Positions 20,565 to 28,328 of a stretch of DNA of 64,000 nucleotides are shown here, one piece after another; the stretch's first letter is position 1, and each line of letters opens with the position of its first letter. The DNA is from Massilia sp. YIM B02443 (GTDB lineage Bacteria; Pseudomonadota; Gammaproteobacteria; Burkholderiales; Burkholderiaceae_D), in NCBI RefSeq assembly GCF_030411955.1, contig NZ_JASNRA010000007.1:62001-126000 (forward strand), read 5' to 3'. The translations under genes and the position numbers were made by a program. The notes beneath the pieces are model-generated. The model had not been told where the DNA came from, made no database searches, and worked only from the letters and a program-made list of their open reading frames with translations.

Positions 20565-21775
20565 TGCGCCTCCTTCGCCGGGATGACGATCTCGGCCAGC
20601 AGCCCCGGTTCGGCTTCGCTGAGCAGCAGGAAGGCCGCGTCGCCGTAGGTCAGGCGCAGGCGGTGGCGCAGGTTCTCCAGGCCGGTGCCGTTGCCCGGCG
20701 TGTCGCTCATGCCGACACCGCTGTCGCGTACGCCGATGCGGACGCTGCCGTCCTCTTCCCGCACCGCGACCGCGATCTCGCCGCCGCGCAGGGACGGTTC
20801 GATGCCGTGCTTGATGGCGTTCTCGGCCAGGGTCAGCACGAGCATGCTGGGCACGTGCGTGTCGGCCAGAGAAGGCGGCAGGTCGATGCTGAAGCGCAGG
20901 CGCTCGCCCAAGCGGATCTGCATCACGCCCAGGTACGATGCGACCAGTCCCAGCTCGGTATCCAGCGACACCTGTTCACAGCGCATGTCGCTGGTGCTGG
21001 CACGCAGGAAGTCGATCAGGTGCGCGGTCAGTTCGGCGGCTTTCGGCGCGCCCTTCTGCGCCAGCTGTTGCACCGCGCCCAAGGTATTGAACAGGAAGTG
21101 CGGCTCGATCTGGGCGCGTAGCAGGCGCAATTGCGTTTCGCTCAGCTCGCGCGCCAGGCGCGCCTGTTCGGCTTCCTGGGTCAGCTGGGCGGTGAGCAGC
21201 TCGTGGTGACGGCTGCGGATCATGGCCAGGGCGGTGCCGGGGATGAGCAGCATCAGCATGCCGAAGACGACGCCGATCATGGTGCTGGGCAGCCTGTCGG
21301 CCAGGTCGGACCATGAGCCGCCGCCGCGCAACATCACGACCAGTGCACCGCCGAACAGGCCGCCGAGTGCGGCCATGCCGATCTGTTTGGCGAGCGTGAT
21401 CTTGCCAAGACGGACGTATTTTGTGTGATTGAACCATATCATCACCAGGCCCATGCACGTCGTGAAGCCGAGCGCATTGGCGGCGACCATCACCCGCCAC
21501 AAGGGCATGTCGGGCTTTGCCCCGAACTTGTACAGCACGCCAAGCACCGTGAAGGCCAGGCACAACTTGGCAACGAGCCGCACCATGGCCCATCCGCGGT
21601 AGGTCGTGCAGAAGCGATACAGCTCCTGGCGTTCGATCGGCGTCAGCGTACCGACCTTGCAGGCCATGTTACGCCGCCAGCCCGGCCGCACTGCGGATGC
21701 AAGGTTGGGCTGCTGAAGCAGCGCCAGCATTTCGTCGTCCCACTCGTTCCACCATGCCGCGATGCGCTTGAACAT
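20561..21775 (-). CDS. LytS-type sensor histidine kinase
   Basis: 404 residues. Four predicted membrane segments (about 66-85, 97-117, 133-149, 165-187), then a short coiled coil and the His_kinase motif QIEPHFLFNTLGAV with His226, and a C-terminal HATPase with NAIKHGIEPSL and GNGTGLENLRHRL. It lacks an obvious extracytoplasmic sensor domain, so the signal is probably sensed in the membrane. Coupled by ATGA to the LytTR regulator. Confidence 0.92.
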   Translation of the reverse strand: MFKRIAAWWNEWDDEMLALLQQPNLASAVRPGWRRNMACKVGTLTPIERQELYRFCTTYRGWAMVRLVAKLCLAFTVLGVLYKFGAKPDMPLWRVMVAANALGFTTCMGLVMIWFNHTKYVRLGKITLAKQIGMAALGGLFGGALVVMLRGGGSWSDLADRLPSTMIGVVFGMLMLLIPGTALAMIRSRHHELLTAQLTQEAEQARLARELSETQLRLLRAQIEPHFLFNTLGAVQQLAQKGAPKAAELTAHLIDFLRASTSDMRCEQVSLDTELGLVASYLGVMQIRLGERLRFSIDLPPSLADTHVPSMLVLTLAENAIKHGIEPSLRGGEIAVAVREEDGSVRIGVRDSGVGMSDTPGNGTGLENLRHRLRLTYGDAAFLLLSEAEPGLLAEIVIPAKEAQ

Positions 21776-21908
21776 GCTCTCCTCCGTACCCGTTAATGTA
21801 TAGCAACAGGTTCAGTGTAGGAACAGCAACAGGAAGAAAACAGCGGCGGGTGACGAACGACGAAGCCGGAGGCGCGAACGACGAGACGCTATGACGCCCA
21901 CGATGTGC

Positions 21909-21928
21909 GGCGCTCCGGGCGGAGCGCC
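21909..21928. terminator. Hairpin downstream of trmB
   Basis: 9-bp inverted repeat GGCGCTCCG/CGGAGCGCC with a 2-nt loop, 11 bp past the trmB stop. No T-run; possible weak terminator. Confidence 0.35.
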
Positions 21929-21939
21929 GGCAGAAGAGC

Positions 21940-22659
21940 TTACTTGCGGGTGAACACCAGGTCCCATACGCCGTGGCCAAGCTTGATGCCGCGGTTCTCG
22001 AACTTGGTCAGCGGACGGTAGGCGGGCTGCGGCGCGTAGCCCTCGGCAGTGTTGGTCAATTCCGGCTCGGCGCTCAATACTTCCAGCATTTGCACCGCGT
22101 AGTCTTCCCAGTCGGTGGCCAGGTGGATATAGCCGCCCGGAGCGATCTTCTGGCACAGCAGCTTGACGAAGGCGGGCTGGATCAGGCGCCGCTTGTTGTG
22201 GCGCGCCTTGTGCCACGGATCCGGGAAGAACACGTGCACGCCGGCCAGGGTGGCGTCGCCGATCATGTGGTTCAGCACCTCGAACACGTCGTGCTGGATC
22301 AGGCGCAGGTTCTGGATGTCCTGCTCGCCGATCTGCTTGAGCAGGCTGCCCACGCCCGGGGTGTGCACTTCGACGCCCAGGAAATTCTTCTCAGGCATCA
22401 GGCGCGCGATGTGGGCCGTGGTGTCGCCCATGCCGAAGCCGATCTCGAGGATGGTCGGCGCCTGGCGGCCGAAGGCCTGGGCCAGGTCGAGCGGCTCCTT
22501 CTTGTATTCGACCAGGAACTTGTCGCCGAACTCTTCGAACGCCCGCGCCTGCCCGGTCGACAGCCGCCCCGCGCGGGTGACGAAACTGCGGATGCGGTGT
22601 TCGGTAGGATCGTACAGCATCGACCGCGCCGGGCCGTTGGTGGGCTTTTCTGAAGACAT
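21940..22659 (-). CDS. trmB: tRNA (guanine-N7)-methyltransferase TrmB
   Basis: 239 residues. Makes m7G46 in tRNA with SAM. The motifs [32 protein letters not shown] and [18 protein letters not shown] are diagnostic. The ATG at 22659 ([14 protein letters not shown]) was chosen over an upstream ATG at 22764, whose extra residues are unlike the family. Confidence 0.97.
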   Translation of the reverse strand: MSSEKPTNGPARSMLYDPTEHRIRSFVTRAGRLSTGQARAFEEFGDKFLVEYKKEPLDLAQAFGRQAPTILEIGFGMGDTTAHIARLMPEKNFLGVEVHTPGVGSLLKQIGEQDIQNLRLIQHDVFEVLNHMIGDATLAGVHVFFPDPWHKARHNKRRLIQPAFVKLLCQKIAPGGYIHLATDWEDYAVQMLEVLSAEPELTNTAEGYAPQPAYRPLTKFENRGIKLGHGVWDLVFTRK

Positions 22660-22799
22660 GGGAAGTTGAGGTGTGCAGGAAAAAACGGCTGTCATTATAT
22701 CCCAGCGGCGGGGCCAGCAACCGGGGCGCCCGGCCGTGCGAAGTCTGTTGGCGGAATCGGCCATAATCTCCCTTTACCAGTCCGCCGGAGCCGCCAGCC

Positions 22800-23915
22800 A
22801 TGCATTCGACGAAACACCAGATCGCCATCGACGACAACGTCGCTACCCTGCACCTGAATTCCTTCCACTACGGCATCGCTGGCAGCGGAAAGAAGGTCTA
22901 TATCCAGGCGGCGATCCACGCCGACGAAGTGCCGGCGATGTTGGTGGCGCACGTGCTGCGCGGCGAACTGGCGCGTCTGGAGGCGGAGGGCAAGGTCAAA
23001 GGCGAAATCATCCTGGTGCCGGCCGCCAATCCGCTCGGCCTGTCGCAGGTGGTGCACGGCGCGCCGTTCGGCCGCTACGACCTGTCCACCGGCACCAACT
23101 TCAACCGCGCCTACCGCCACGTGGCCGACGCGCTCAAGCAGTCGCTGGCCGGCAAGCTGGGCCAGGATGCCGGCGCCAACGTCGCCCTGATCCGCGCCGA
23201 GGCGCGCCGTGTCGTGTCCGAATGGGAACCGCAGGACAACGCCGCCACGCTCAAGAAGACCCTGCTCGCAATGGCGATCGACGCCGACATCGTGCTCGAC
23301 CTGCACTGCGATAACGAAGCCGTGCTGCACATGTACACCGGCACGCCGCTGACCGAGGCGGTGCAGCCGCTGGCCGACCTGATGGGCGCGCGCGTGCTGC
23401 TGGTGGCCAAGGAATCGGGCGGCGAAGCCTTCGACGAAGCCTGCAGCCGGGTCTGGTGGGATCTGCAGGACCATTTCCTCGATGCGAACATCCCGCCGTC
23501 CTGCGTCGCCGTCACCGTCGAGCTGCGCGGCGAGAACGACGTGCGCTACGACTACGCGCGCCAGGACGCCGATGCGATCCTGCAATACCTGGCGCGCGCC
23601 GGCGTGCTCGACATCGAGCAGCGTCCGCTGCCGGCGCCGCAGTGCCAGCCGCTGCCGCTGGACGCGGTCGAACCCTTGGTGGCGCCGCATGCGGGCGTGC
23701 TGGTGTTCCATAAACGGCTGGGCGAGCAGGTGGCGGCGGGCGAGCCGATCGCCGACATCGTCAATCCGGTCAGCGGCAAGGTGACGCCGGTCGCCGCCAC
23801 GCGGCCCGGCCTGCTGTTCGCCAGCACCGCGCACCGCCACTTGCTGCGCGGCATGCACGTGTGCAAGGTGGCCGGCGCGGATTCGTTCAGGTCGGGGAAC
23901 CTGCTGTCGAGCTGA
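22800..23915 (+). CDS. Succinylglutamate desuccinylase/aspartoacylase family protein
   Basis: 371 residues, zinc-dependent M14-like hydrolase of the AstE/AspA group. Zinc ligands His40 and Glu43 are in AAIHADEVPA, and a further His lies in LDLHCDNEA. A C-terminal biotinyl-like beta domain (GVLVFHKRLGEQVAAGEPIA) is present, as in many family members of unknown substrate. No arginine-succinyltransferase genes are nearby, so a role in arginine catabolism is not supported. Its 3' end overlaps that of the convergent DUF6064 gene by 29 bp. Confidence 0.88.
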   Translation: MHSTKHQIAIDDNVATLHLNSFHYGIAGSGKKVYIQAAIHADEVPAMLVAHVLRGELARLEAEGKVKGEIILVPAANPLGLSQVVHGAPFGRYDLSTGTNFNRAYRHVADALKQSLAGKLGQDAGANVALIRAEARRVVSEWEPQDNAATLKKTLLAMAIDADIVLDLHCDNEAVLHMYTGTPLTEAVQPLADLMGARVLLVAKESGGEAFDEACSRVWWDLQDHFLDANIPPSCVAVTVELRGENDVRYDYARQDADAILQYLARAGVLDIEQRPLPAPQCQPLPLDAVEPLVAPHAGVLVFHKRLGEQVAAGEPIADIVNPVSGKVTPVAATRPGLLFASTAHRHLLRGMHVCKVAGADSFRSGNLLSS

Positions 23916-24573
23916 GCGCGCGTCCTTGCCGGCGCGCGGCCAGTCCGGCCGTGATTGCCAGCACCGCGCATGCCGCCGGCACCCACGCCTGCCAGAGGCG
24001 CAGCTCCATCAAGGTGGCGCTGCTGGTGGCGCACCAGGCGAGCGGAACGATCCAGGCCAGCCAGTGTGCACGCAGCGCCAGCAGCGCGCCGAGCGTGGCG
24101 ACGGCAGTCGGGTCCGGCACGATGGCGAAGACTTCGGCCCGGCTCCAGCCGTGGCCATCGACGGGCGCCAGCAAGGGATAGGCGAGCACGCCGGCGCCGC
24201 CGACAAGCAGTCCGCTCCATCTGCGCAGGCGCGACGCCGCCACGATGCGCGGACGCAGCGCACACAGCCACAGCAGCAACGCCTGCAGCGCGAACGCGGC
24301 CGCGAAATACGGCGCGCCGGTGTTGATGTCGGCATAGCGCTGCAAGTGATACGCCCATCCAACCCAGGCCCAGCCGGCGCCCAGCAACAGGTAGGCAATG
24401 CGCTGCGCCCGGGCGTCCGCGCGCGCCATGCAGCCGAGCACGACAATGCCGGCAGCCAGCGCCACCAGCTGGGCCGGCCACAGGTCGCGGTTGGTCAGTT
24501 CGGTCAGGCGCCAGTAGCTGCGCGCCGAGAACATCAGGAAGTCGCTCAGCGAATAGGTCCACCACTCGCTCAT
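23887..24573 (-). CDS. DUF6064 family integral membrane protein
   Basis: 228 residues with about seven hydrophobic segments and the N-terminal signature MSEWWTYSLSDFLMFS, WRLTELTNRDLWP. I relate it to DUF6064 from general character; no function is known. Its ATG overlaps the stop of the aldo/keto reductase in the unshifted frame (ATGA), so the two were coupled. A second copy of its first ~37 codons, about 90% identical by eye, lies at 33578-33685 fused to an RHS reading frame. Confidence 0.75.
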   Translation of the reverse strand: MSEWWTYSLSDFLMFSARSYWRLTELTNRDLWPAQLVALAAGIVVLGCMARADARAQRIAYLLLGAGWAWVGWAYHLQRYADINTGAPYFAAAFALQALLLWLCALRPRIVAASRLRRWSGLLVGGAGVLAYPLLAPVDGHGWSRAEVFAIVPDPTAVATLGALLALRAHWLAWIVPLAWCATSSATLMELRLWQAWVPAACAVLAITAGLAARRQGRALSSTAGSPT

Positions 24574-24640
24574 GCCAGCCTTCCGGCGTCGAGCGCGATG
24601 CGCTTGCGCAGCGCTTCGTCGGCAGGCGGCCGGTGCCGGC
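24466..24640. repeat. Left copy, block A, of the segment duplicated at 33578-33753
   Basis: Covers the first codons of the DUF6064 gene and the last ~23 codons of the aldo/keto reductase gene. The right copy at 33578-33753 aligns along its whole length with roughly 15 mismatches and one indel counted by eye. The divergence suggests a homologue from another strain rather than a fresh duplication. Confidence 0.9.
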
Positions 24641-25507
24641 CAGCAGGTTCTCGCGCACGTGCGCCACGCTCGAGGTCGCAGGAATGGCGCAGGTGACGGC
24701 CGGATGCGCCACGATGAACTTCAGCAGCGCCTGGGCCCAGGTGGTGCAGCCGATCTCGGCGCCCCATCCCGGCAGCGGCTTGCCGGCCAGCGCCCCGGTC
24801 AGGTCGCCCTGGCGGAACGGCCGGTTGACGATTACGCCGATGCGCCGCTCGCGCGCCAGCGGCAGGATGCGCTGCTCGACTTCGCGGTCGAGCGCGTTGT
24901 ACGACACTTGCACGAAGTCGATCGGCTGCGACGCCACGATCTTTTCGATCTCGCCATGGCGCCGTCCTTCGGAAGTGGTGATGCCGACGTAGCGCAGGCG
25001 TCCTTCCTTCTTCATCGCCAGCAGTTGCGGCAAGTGCTCTTCCCACGACAGCAGGTTATGCACCTGCAGCAGGTCGAAGCGCGGCACGCGCCACAGGCGG
25101 CGCGACGTCTCGATCTGGCCCGGCCCACGCGCCCCGCCGCTGATCCACACCTTGTCGGCCGAGAACAGCCGCGCCGGCTTGATGGCTTGTAGCGCCTCGC
25201 CGATCACGTCCTGGGCCGAGCCGTACATCGGCGAAGAATCGATCAGCCGCCCACCGCCGGCGAAGAAGGCGCGCATCACATCGGCGCACTCGGCGCGTGC
25301 CTGCGGATCGCGGCCGACGTTGAAGGTGATCCAGCTGCCCAGGCCGATGACGGGAATCGCCTCGCCCGAGGATGGAATCGGGCGCGTGATCAGGGGCGCC
25401 GGCGCGGCGTGCAGCGGCGGCAGCAACAGGCTGCCGGCCACGCCGGCAAAGGCCGCCAGCAGGCGGCGGCGCTGTAAATGCAAATGAGGAGGCGATCCGG
25501 GCGACAT
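24570..25507 (-). pseudogene. Aldo/keto reductase with Tat-like signal, C-terminal frameshift
   Basis: About 312 residues if the frame is restored. Starts with a twin-arginine-like signal (QRRRLLAAFAGVAGSLLL), then an aldo/keto reductase domain: VIGLGSWITFNVG, GGGRLIDSSPMYGSAQ, and DLLQVHNLLSWEEHLP. A one-base deletion near 24619-24623 (CTGCCGACGAAG where the right-hand copy has CCCGACGAAG) removes the proper ending LPDEALRKRIA...GRLA and sends the frame into a 350-codon read-through antisense to nothing useful, to 23552. The unshifted stop at 24570 overlaps the DUF6064 ATG. It could still be functional if the tail is dispensable, or the base could be a sequencing error. Confidence 0.8.
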
Positions 25508-25709
25508 GGCGTTTCCTTGCTCGGCGAAGCGGAACACTCAGCATACCGTGCCCGCATCGGACACGGCGCAGTTCAGCGGCGTCAATACCTATGCTAAACC
25601 ATGATTTATATCAAGCTGAAAGAGCCGCAAAACCGGAAAAACCACACCCTGATTGCGCACTGGAAATTTATACTCTACTCTGTCGATCTTCACTCTTGAC
25701 CAACATTGT

Positions 25710-25910
25710 ATGAGCTACGGCGCGGTTCTCCATTCGTTATTCCTGCCTCTGCGGAGGATCTTCCCGTCCGCGCACGCGTGGCATTACGACGACGCGAATG
25801 GCAAGCGCACGTGCTCGATCTGCAGCCAGCATGAAGAACTGGAGACGGATATCCTCAGCAGCAACTGGGTCGTGCTCAGGGATGGCAACAGGGAAGCGCA
25901 TACGCGCTGA
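25710..25910 (+). CDS. Small protein of unknown function
   Basis: 66 residues (MSYGAVLHSLFLPLRRIFPS...), with CSICSQHEELETD giving a CxxC pair. The ATG at 25710 was chosen since upstream codons in this frame lack coding character. Its last 31 codons are duplicated at 33757-33849, on the other side of the island. I recognise no family. The 200 bp upstream hold no other gene. Confidence 0.5.
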   Translation: MSYGAVLHSLFLPLRRIFPSAHAWHYDDANGKRTCSICSQHEELETDILSSNWVVLRDGNREAHTR

Positions 25911-26037
25911 GTTCGGCTGGAGTTCGGCTGGATTGCGCCGAGGGCGGCATGCGTCGATCAACGGTCCTGGTTCGGCGCCTGGCGTGGTGACCAGAGCGAG
26001 TGAAGGCAATCGAACCCTCGTCCTAGCTTGGGAAGCT
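25818..26037. repeat. Left copy, block B, of the segment duplicated at 33757-33977
   Basis: About 220 bp spanning the end of the small ORF, 80 bp of spacer and a tRNA-Gly 3' fragment. It matches 33757-33977 with scattered substitutions, about 90% identity by eye. In the right copy it is joined directly to block A, so roughly 1.18 kb present on the left is missing there. Confidence 0.9.
25992..26037 (-). repeat. tRNA-Gly 3' fragment (candidate attachment site)
   Basis: Aligns with the 3' part of tRNA-Gly(CCC) at 33931-34004, from the 3' end through the T arm into the anticodon loop (GCTTGGGAAGCT), with substitutions and one deletion, then stops matching. Truncated, mutated and missing the acceptor 5' half, so it is not a working tRNA. 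Its position and orientation are what an integration into tRNA-Gly would leave at the far end. Confidence 0.75.
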
Positions 26038-26078
26038 GTCTAAGGAAGCGCATAACCATGCGCATTTGAGGGTGTTCT

Positions 26079-26153
26079 CCGCTCCACAAAAATGTGTTTT
26101 TCGGCCCGCTACAGCCCACTGTTCATGCGGCACCCAAGATTTTTGTGGAGCGG
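26079..26153 (+). terminator. 15-bp perfect inverted repeat with large loop and T-run
   Basis: CCGCTCCACAAAAAT at 26079-26093 pairs perfectly with ATTTTTGTGGAGCGG at 26139-26153, with a 45-nt loop, followed by six T residues. It could be a terminator or the end of a structured RNA; no gene immediately upstream explains it. It lies just inside the left island border. Confidence 0.45.
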
Positions 26154-26297
26154 TTTTTTGTCGTCCAAGGGCGGCAATCGCAAAAGAAAAACGGCGCCGA
26201 AGCGCCGCTAAAATCATCTATTGCGGTGACCGAATTTCGCGGTCAGAAGTCCTCAGGACGCGCTGATGGTCTCGGCGAAAGCTCCGGTAATCCCCCC

Positions 26298-26434
26298 ACA
26301 AAAAGAGCGCGATCCTACAGTTCGAGGCGGTGTCCCAATTTCCGGAAGAAGAGCGCAAGATCGTCAAGGCGCTGCTTGAGGAAATGATCATCAAGTTCCA
26401 GACTAAGCAAATGGTGAGCAACTTGAGCAGCTAA
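26298..26434 (+). pseudogene. C-terminal remnant of an XRE-type regulator
   Basis: A plus-strand frame reads AILQFEAVSQFPEEERKIVK...LLEEMIIKFQTKQMV and stops at 26434. It resembles the tail of helix-turn-helix (XRE/P22 C2-like) regulators, which often have FPEEER and LLEEMI segments. No start codon or helix-turn-helix precedes it, so it is a truncated relic. A good terminator follows at 26468, supporting that this was a real gene end. Confidence 0.5.
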
Positions 26435-26467
26435 ACCGAACCGCTTTTTAGCAGCTAAAAAAGAAGA

Positions 26468-26509
26468 AGCCACTCGCATCCGGGACACCGGAGGGAGTGG
26501 CTTTTTTTG
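26468..26509 (+). terminator. Rho-independent terminator after the XRE remnant
   Basis: AGCCACTC...GAGTGGCT stem with an inner CCGG/CCGG helix, followed by TTTTTTTG. Strong terminator on the plus strand. Confidence 0.8.
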
Positions 26510-26625
26510 TTTAAAAAGAAGGGGAAATCTCTACCGTCCACGGTAGGGGTCTCGGCGCATGCCCTGAGTTCCAGGAAAAACTGCGCAGCGTGATGGGGGC
26601 TGTGCCACCGAACGCTGCGCGGCGC

Positions 26626-26655
26626 CGTATCGCCACGACTGGTCGTGGCGATACG
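26626..26655. repeat. 14-bp perfect hairpin
   Basis: CGTATCGCCACGAC, 2-nt loop, GTCGTGGCGATACG. No T-run on the plus strand beyond TTTCTC; on the minus strand it lies 95 bp past the stop of the 26751 gene and could terminate that transcript. Confidence 0.6.
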
Positions 26656-26690
26656 TTTCTCATCCTGTCCTGAAGATACTAACCCTGACA

Positions 26691-26730
26691 GTGGACGTTG
26701 GAGTGGACGTTGTGGTGGACGTCACAGTGA
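26691..26730. repeat. Tandem 12-bp repeat (GTGGACGT units)
   Basis: Three 12-bp units each starting GTGGACGT (GTTGGA, GTTGTG, GTCACA endings), followed by a degenerate fourth (GTGAACTGTA). It sits just past the stop of the small minus-strand gene. Regular spacing near an island end suggests protein-binding sites, such as arm sites of a lost integrase, but this is inference. Confidence 0.6.
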
Positions 26731-26750
26731 ACTGTAGCGTTCACCTACCG

Positions 26751-27065
26751 CTAAAAAAAGGTAAAACCCTTGGCATTGACATCCACATCTTTGGGATCTA
26801 CGGTTTCGATGCCATCAACCTTAAGTACAAGTCCATTCCAAGGTCCACAACTTTGCGGCAGTGATTCAATAAGGTCATTCTTAATAGATAAACTTACGAG
26901 CTCGATTGCGGTATCAGCGTCGACGGCCTCCACATAACGGGTTGCATAAAATCCAGTAATGCCGAGTTTCCTCTTAACCGTGAATAGACCCCAGAGTACA
27001 GGTTGCTTGCCATCAATTTTCACTTCTCCCCCCTCACCCTCTATACGAATCATGAACCAAGTCAT
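26751..27065 (-). CDS. Unknown small protein in candidate immunity array
   Basis: 104 residues, soluble, starting MTWFMIRIEGEGGEVKIDG. ATG at 27065 was chosen; a TTG nine bases upstream is also in frame. Codon use and base composition are more AT-rich than in flanking core genes. It is third in line after the Rhs-linked HNH toxin, where immunity genes accumulate, so an immunity role is possible. I recognise no family. Confidence 0.55.
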   Translation of the reverse strand: MTWFMIRIEGEGGEVKIDGKQPVLWGLFTVKRKLGITGFYATRYVEAVDADTAIELVSLSIKNDLIESLPQSCGPWNGLVLKVDGIETVDPKDVDVNAKGFTFF

Positions 27066-27188
27066 GGCTGGCAACTACTTGTCTTGTGGCTGCTTGGGCA
27101 TTTCTTCTTCCTTCTGCTTACCTTCATCATCTTTTTCCCTCATGGCCTTGTCGTATTCCGCTGAATTCTTGTATGGGGTGCCTGGGCA

Positions 27189-27776
27189 TCAAACGCACTC
27201 AGTGCGCCAATCGAAACGTAGCAAATTTTCGAGATCCCCGGCCAACCTTTTTTCGAGTACTTGACGGCCCTCGGTACTCACCACCCGCCTTTCCCGCTCG
27301 GACAAAGGAATTATTTGAATGATTTCCAAAGACGATGAAGAGTTTTCACAATTGCCAAACCCTTCTGGAAAACCTAGCGGCTTCGAAAGAAATAAGTGTT
27401 CAAAAATGGGATTCCCCCTTGATAGTACTGCCCCACTGCCAGGCATCACAGAATAAATTTTCTGTGTCACATGATTATCTAAAGAGTCCATGCTGACAGC
27501 TATCAACAATGCCGCCAGAGCATTTATATCGTTTCCATTATCAGCGCAAATAAGAAATTCTCGCTCTACCCGCTTTAGCGGCTCATCAGCTAACGACAGA
27601 CGGTGAGCGGACAGACCACAAGTAATAAGGACATGAGAATTTAATGAAAATGGACAGGGGTACTTCAGCACATAAAACTGGATTCTCCCCCTCTTCTCCT
27701 ACTTCCAACTACTCTCCCCTACGCCCAGGTATTTCTCAAAATAACCCAACAGCAGATCAGCAACGTTATTATTCAT
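27189..27776 (-). pseudogene. SUFU-like (suppressor of fused) candidate immunity gene with in-frame TAG
   Basis: 195 codons from the ATG at 27776 to the stop at 27189. The first 25 codons read MNNNVADLLLGYFEKYLGVG and onward to ESSWK, then TAG (27699-27701), then the same frame continues EKRGRIQFYVLKYPCPFSL, HVLITCGLSAHRL and a C-terminal EIIQIIPLSERE, resembling bacterial SUFU-domain immunity proteins. A CAG-to-TAG change would explain it. A GTG at 27671 could start a shorter 160-residue product. AT-rich like its neighbours. Confidence 0.6.
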
Positions 27777-27942
27777 TGGCACCCTATAATGACTCTTCCA
27801 AAAATCTGTCGAAATGTGGGAAAGCGCTCGCTACTGTTCAAAGCTGGGAAGGCGCGGGCGGAGGCTCCTTAGTCCAACAACATTCCGATTCGTACTGACT
27901 CACCTCTGTGGAATGCGGCCACGCTGCCAATTGAGAGGTTGC

Positions 27943-28326
27943 TCATGGCACATAAACATTAACGACTTCGTACGTATAACTCGGCCCTTCCTCATAAACC
28001 CGCATGTGCAATACTAAATCGCTAGCCCCTTCTTCCATGGTATATAGATCAACCAACACTTCCCAATAATCTAGCATCCATATACATACTGAAGTTTGCC
28101 ACGTGTTCTCCGGCAGGCTGACCAATCGCGCTCCATACTCAACGATGTTGTCAGTCATTGCTTTAGCACGTTTTTCGGAAACGGGACGGACGGTTTTTAC
28201 ACCTCGTATCAGATTGAAATCACCGTCTTTGAACGCCTCGACTATTTCAACAAAGATAGGCCTCCATGCAGAAGGAACCGGCTGTTGATTATGCTCGTCT
28301 TTTGAAATAGGTATCATATCGCTCAT
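27943..28326 (-). CDS. Candidate immunity protein for the HNH toxin
   Basis: 127 residues, soluble, acidic, starting MSDMIPISKDEHNQQP, with SAWRPIFVEIVEAFKDGDFNL and a beta-rich end. It starts 3 bp past the toxin stop (or overlaps it from a GTG at 28332), the standard place for a cognate immunity gene of polymorphic toxins. It has an overall look of DUF7668-type proteins, but I cannot confirm the family. Function as an inhibitor of the adjacent nuclease is inferred from position. Confidence 0.65.
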   Translation of the reverse strand: MSDMIPISKDEHNQQPVPSAWRPIFVEIVEAFKDGDFNLIRGVKTVRPVSEKRAKAMTDNIVEYGARLVSLPENTWQTSVCIWMLDYWEVLVDLYTMEEGASDLVLHMRVYEEGPSYTYEVVNVYVP

Positions 28327-28328
28327 TT

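Larger units (their letters stand above)
26510..26750. other. Gene-free, repeat-rich stretch at the left of the toxin island
   Basis: No convincing ORF. It contains a palindrome CTACCGTCCACGGTAG (near 26531), an inverted pair GCGCAGCG/CGCTGCGC (26583-26620), a 14-bp perfect hairpin (26626-26655) and a 12-bp tandem repeat (26691-26730). Such density of structure near a tRNA-derived border is typical of integration/transfer ends, though no integrase gene is present. Confidence 0.5.

Noticed and set aside
23552-25537. 661-codon minus-strand frame covering the reductase and running past it
   Set aside because: The tail beyond ~24620 is produced by the frameshift; it overlaps DUF6064 out of frame and has no coding character.
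26094-26387. Plus-strand 97-codon frame over the left island border
   Set aside because: Reads across the inverted repeat and the XRE remnant in the wrong frame; the remnant frame is the meaningful one.
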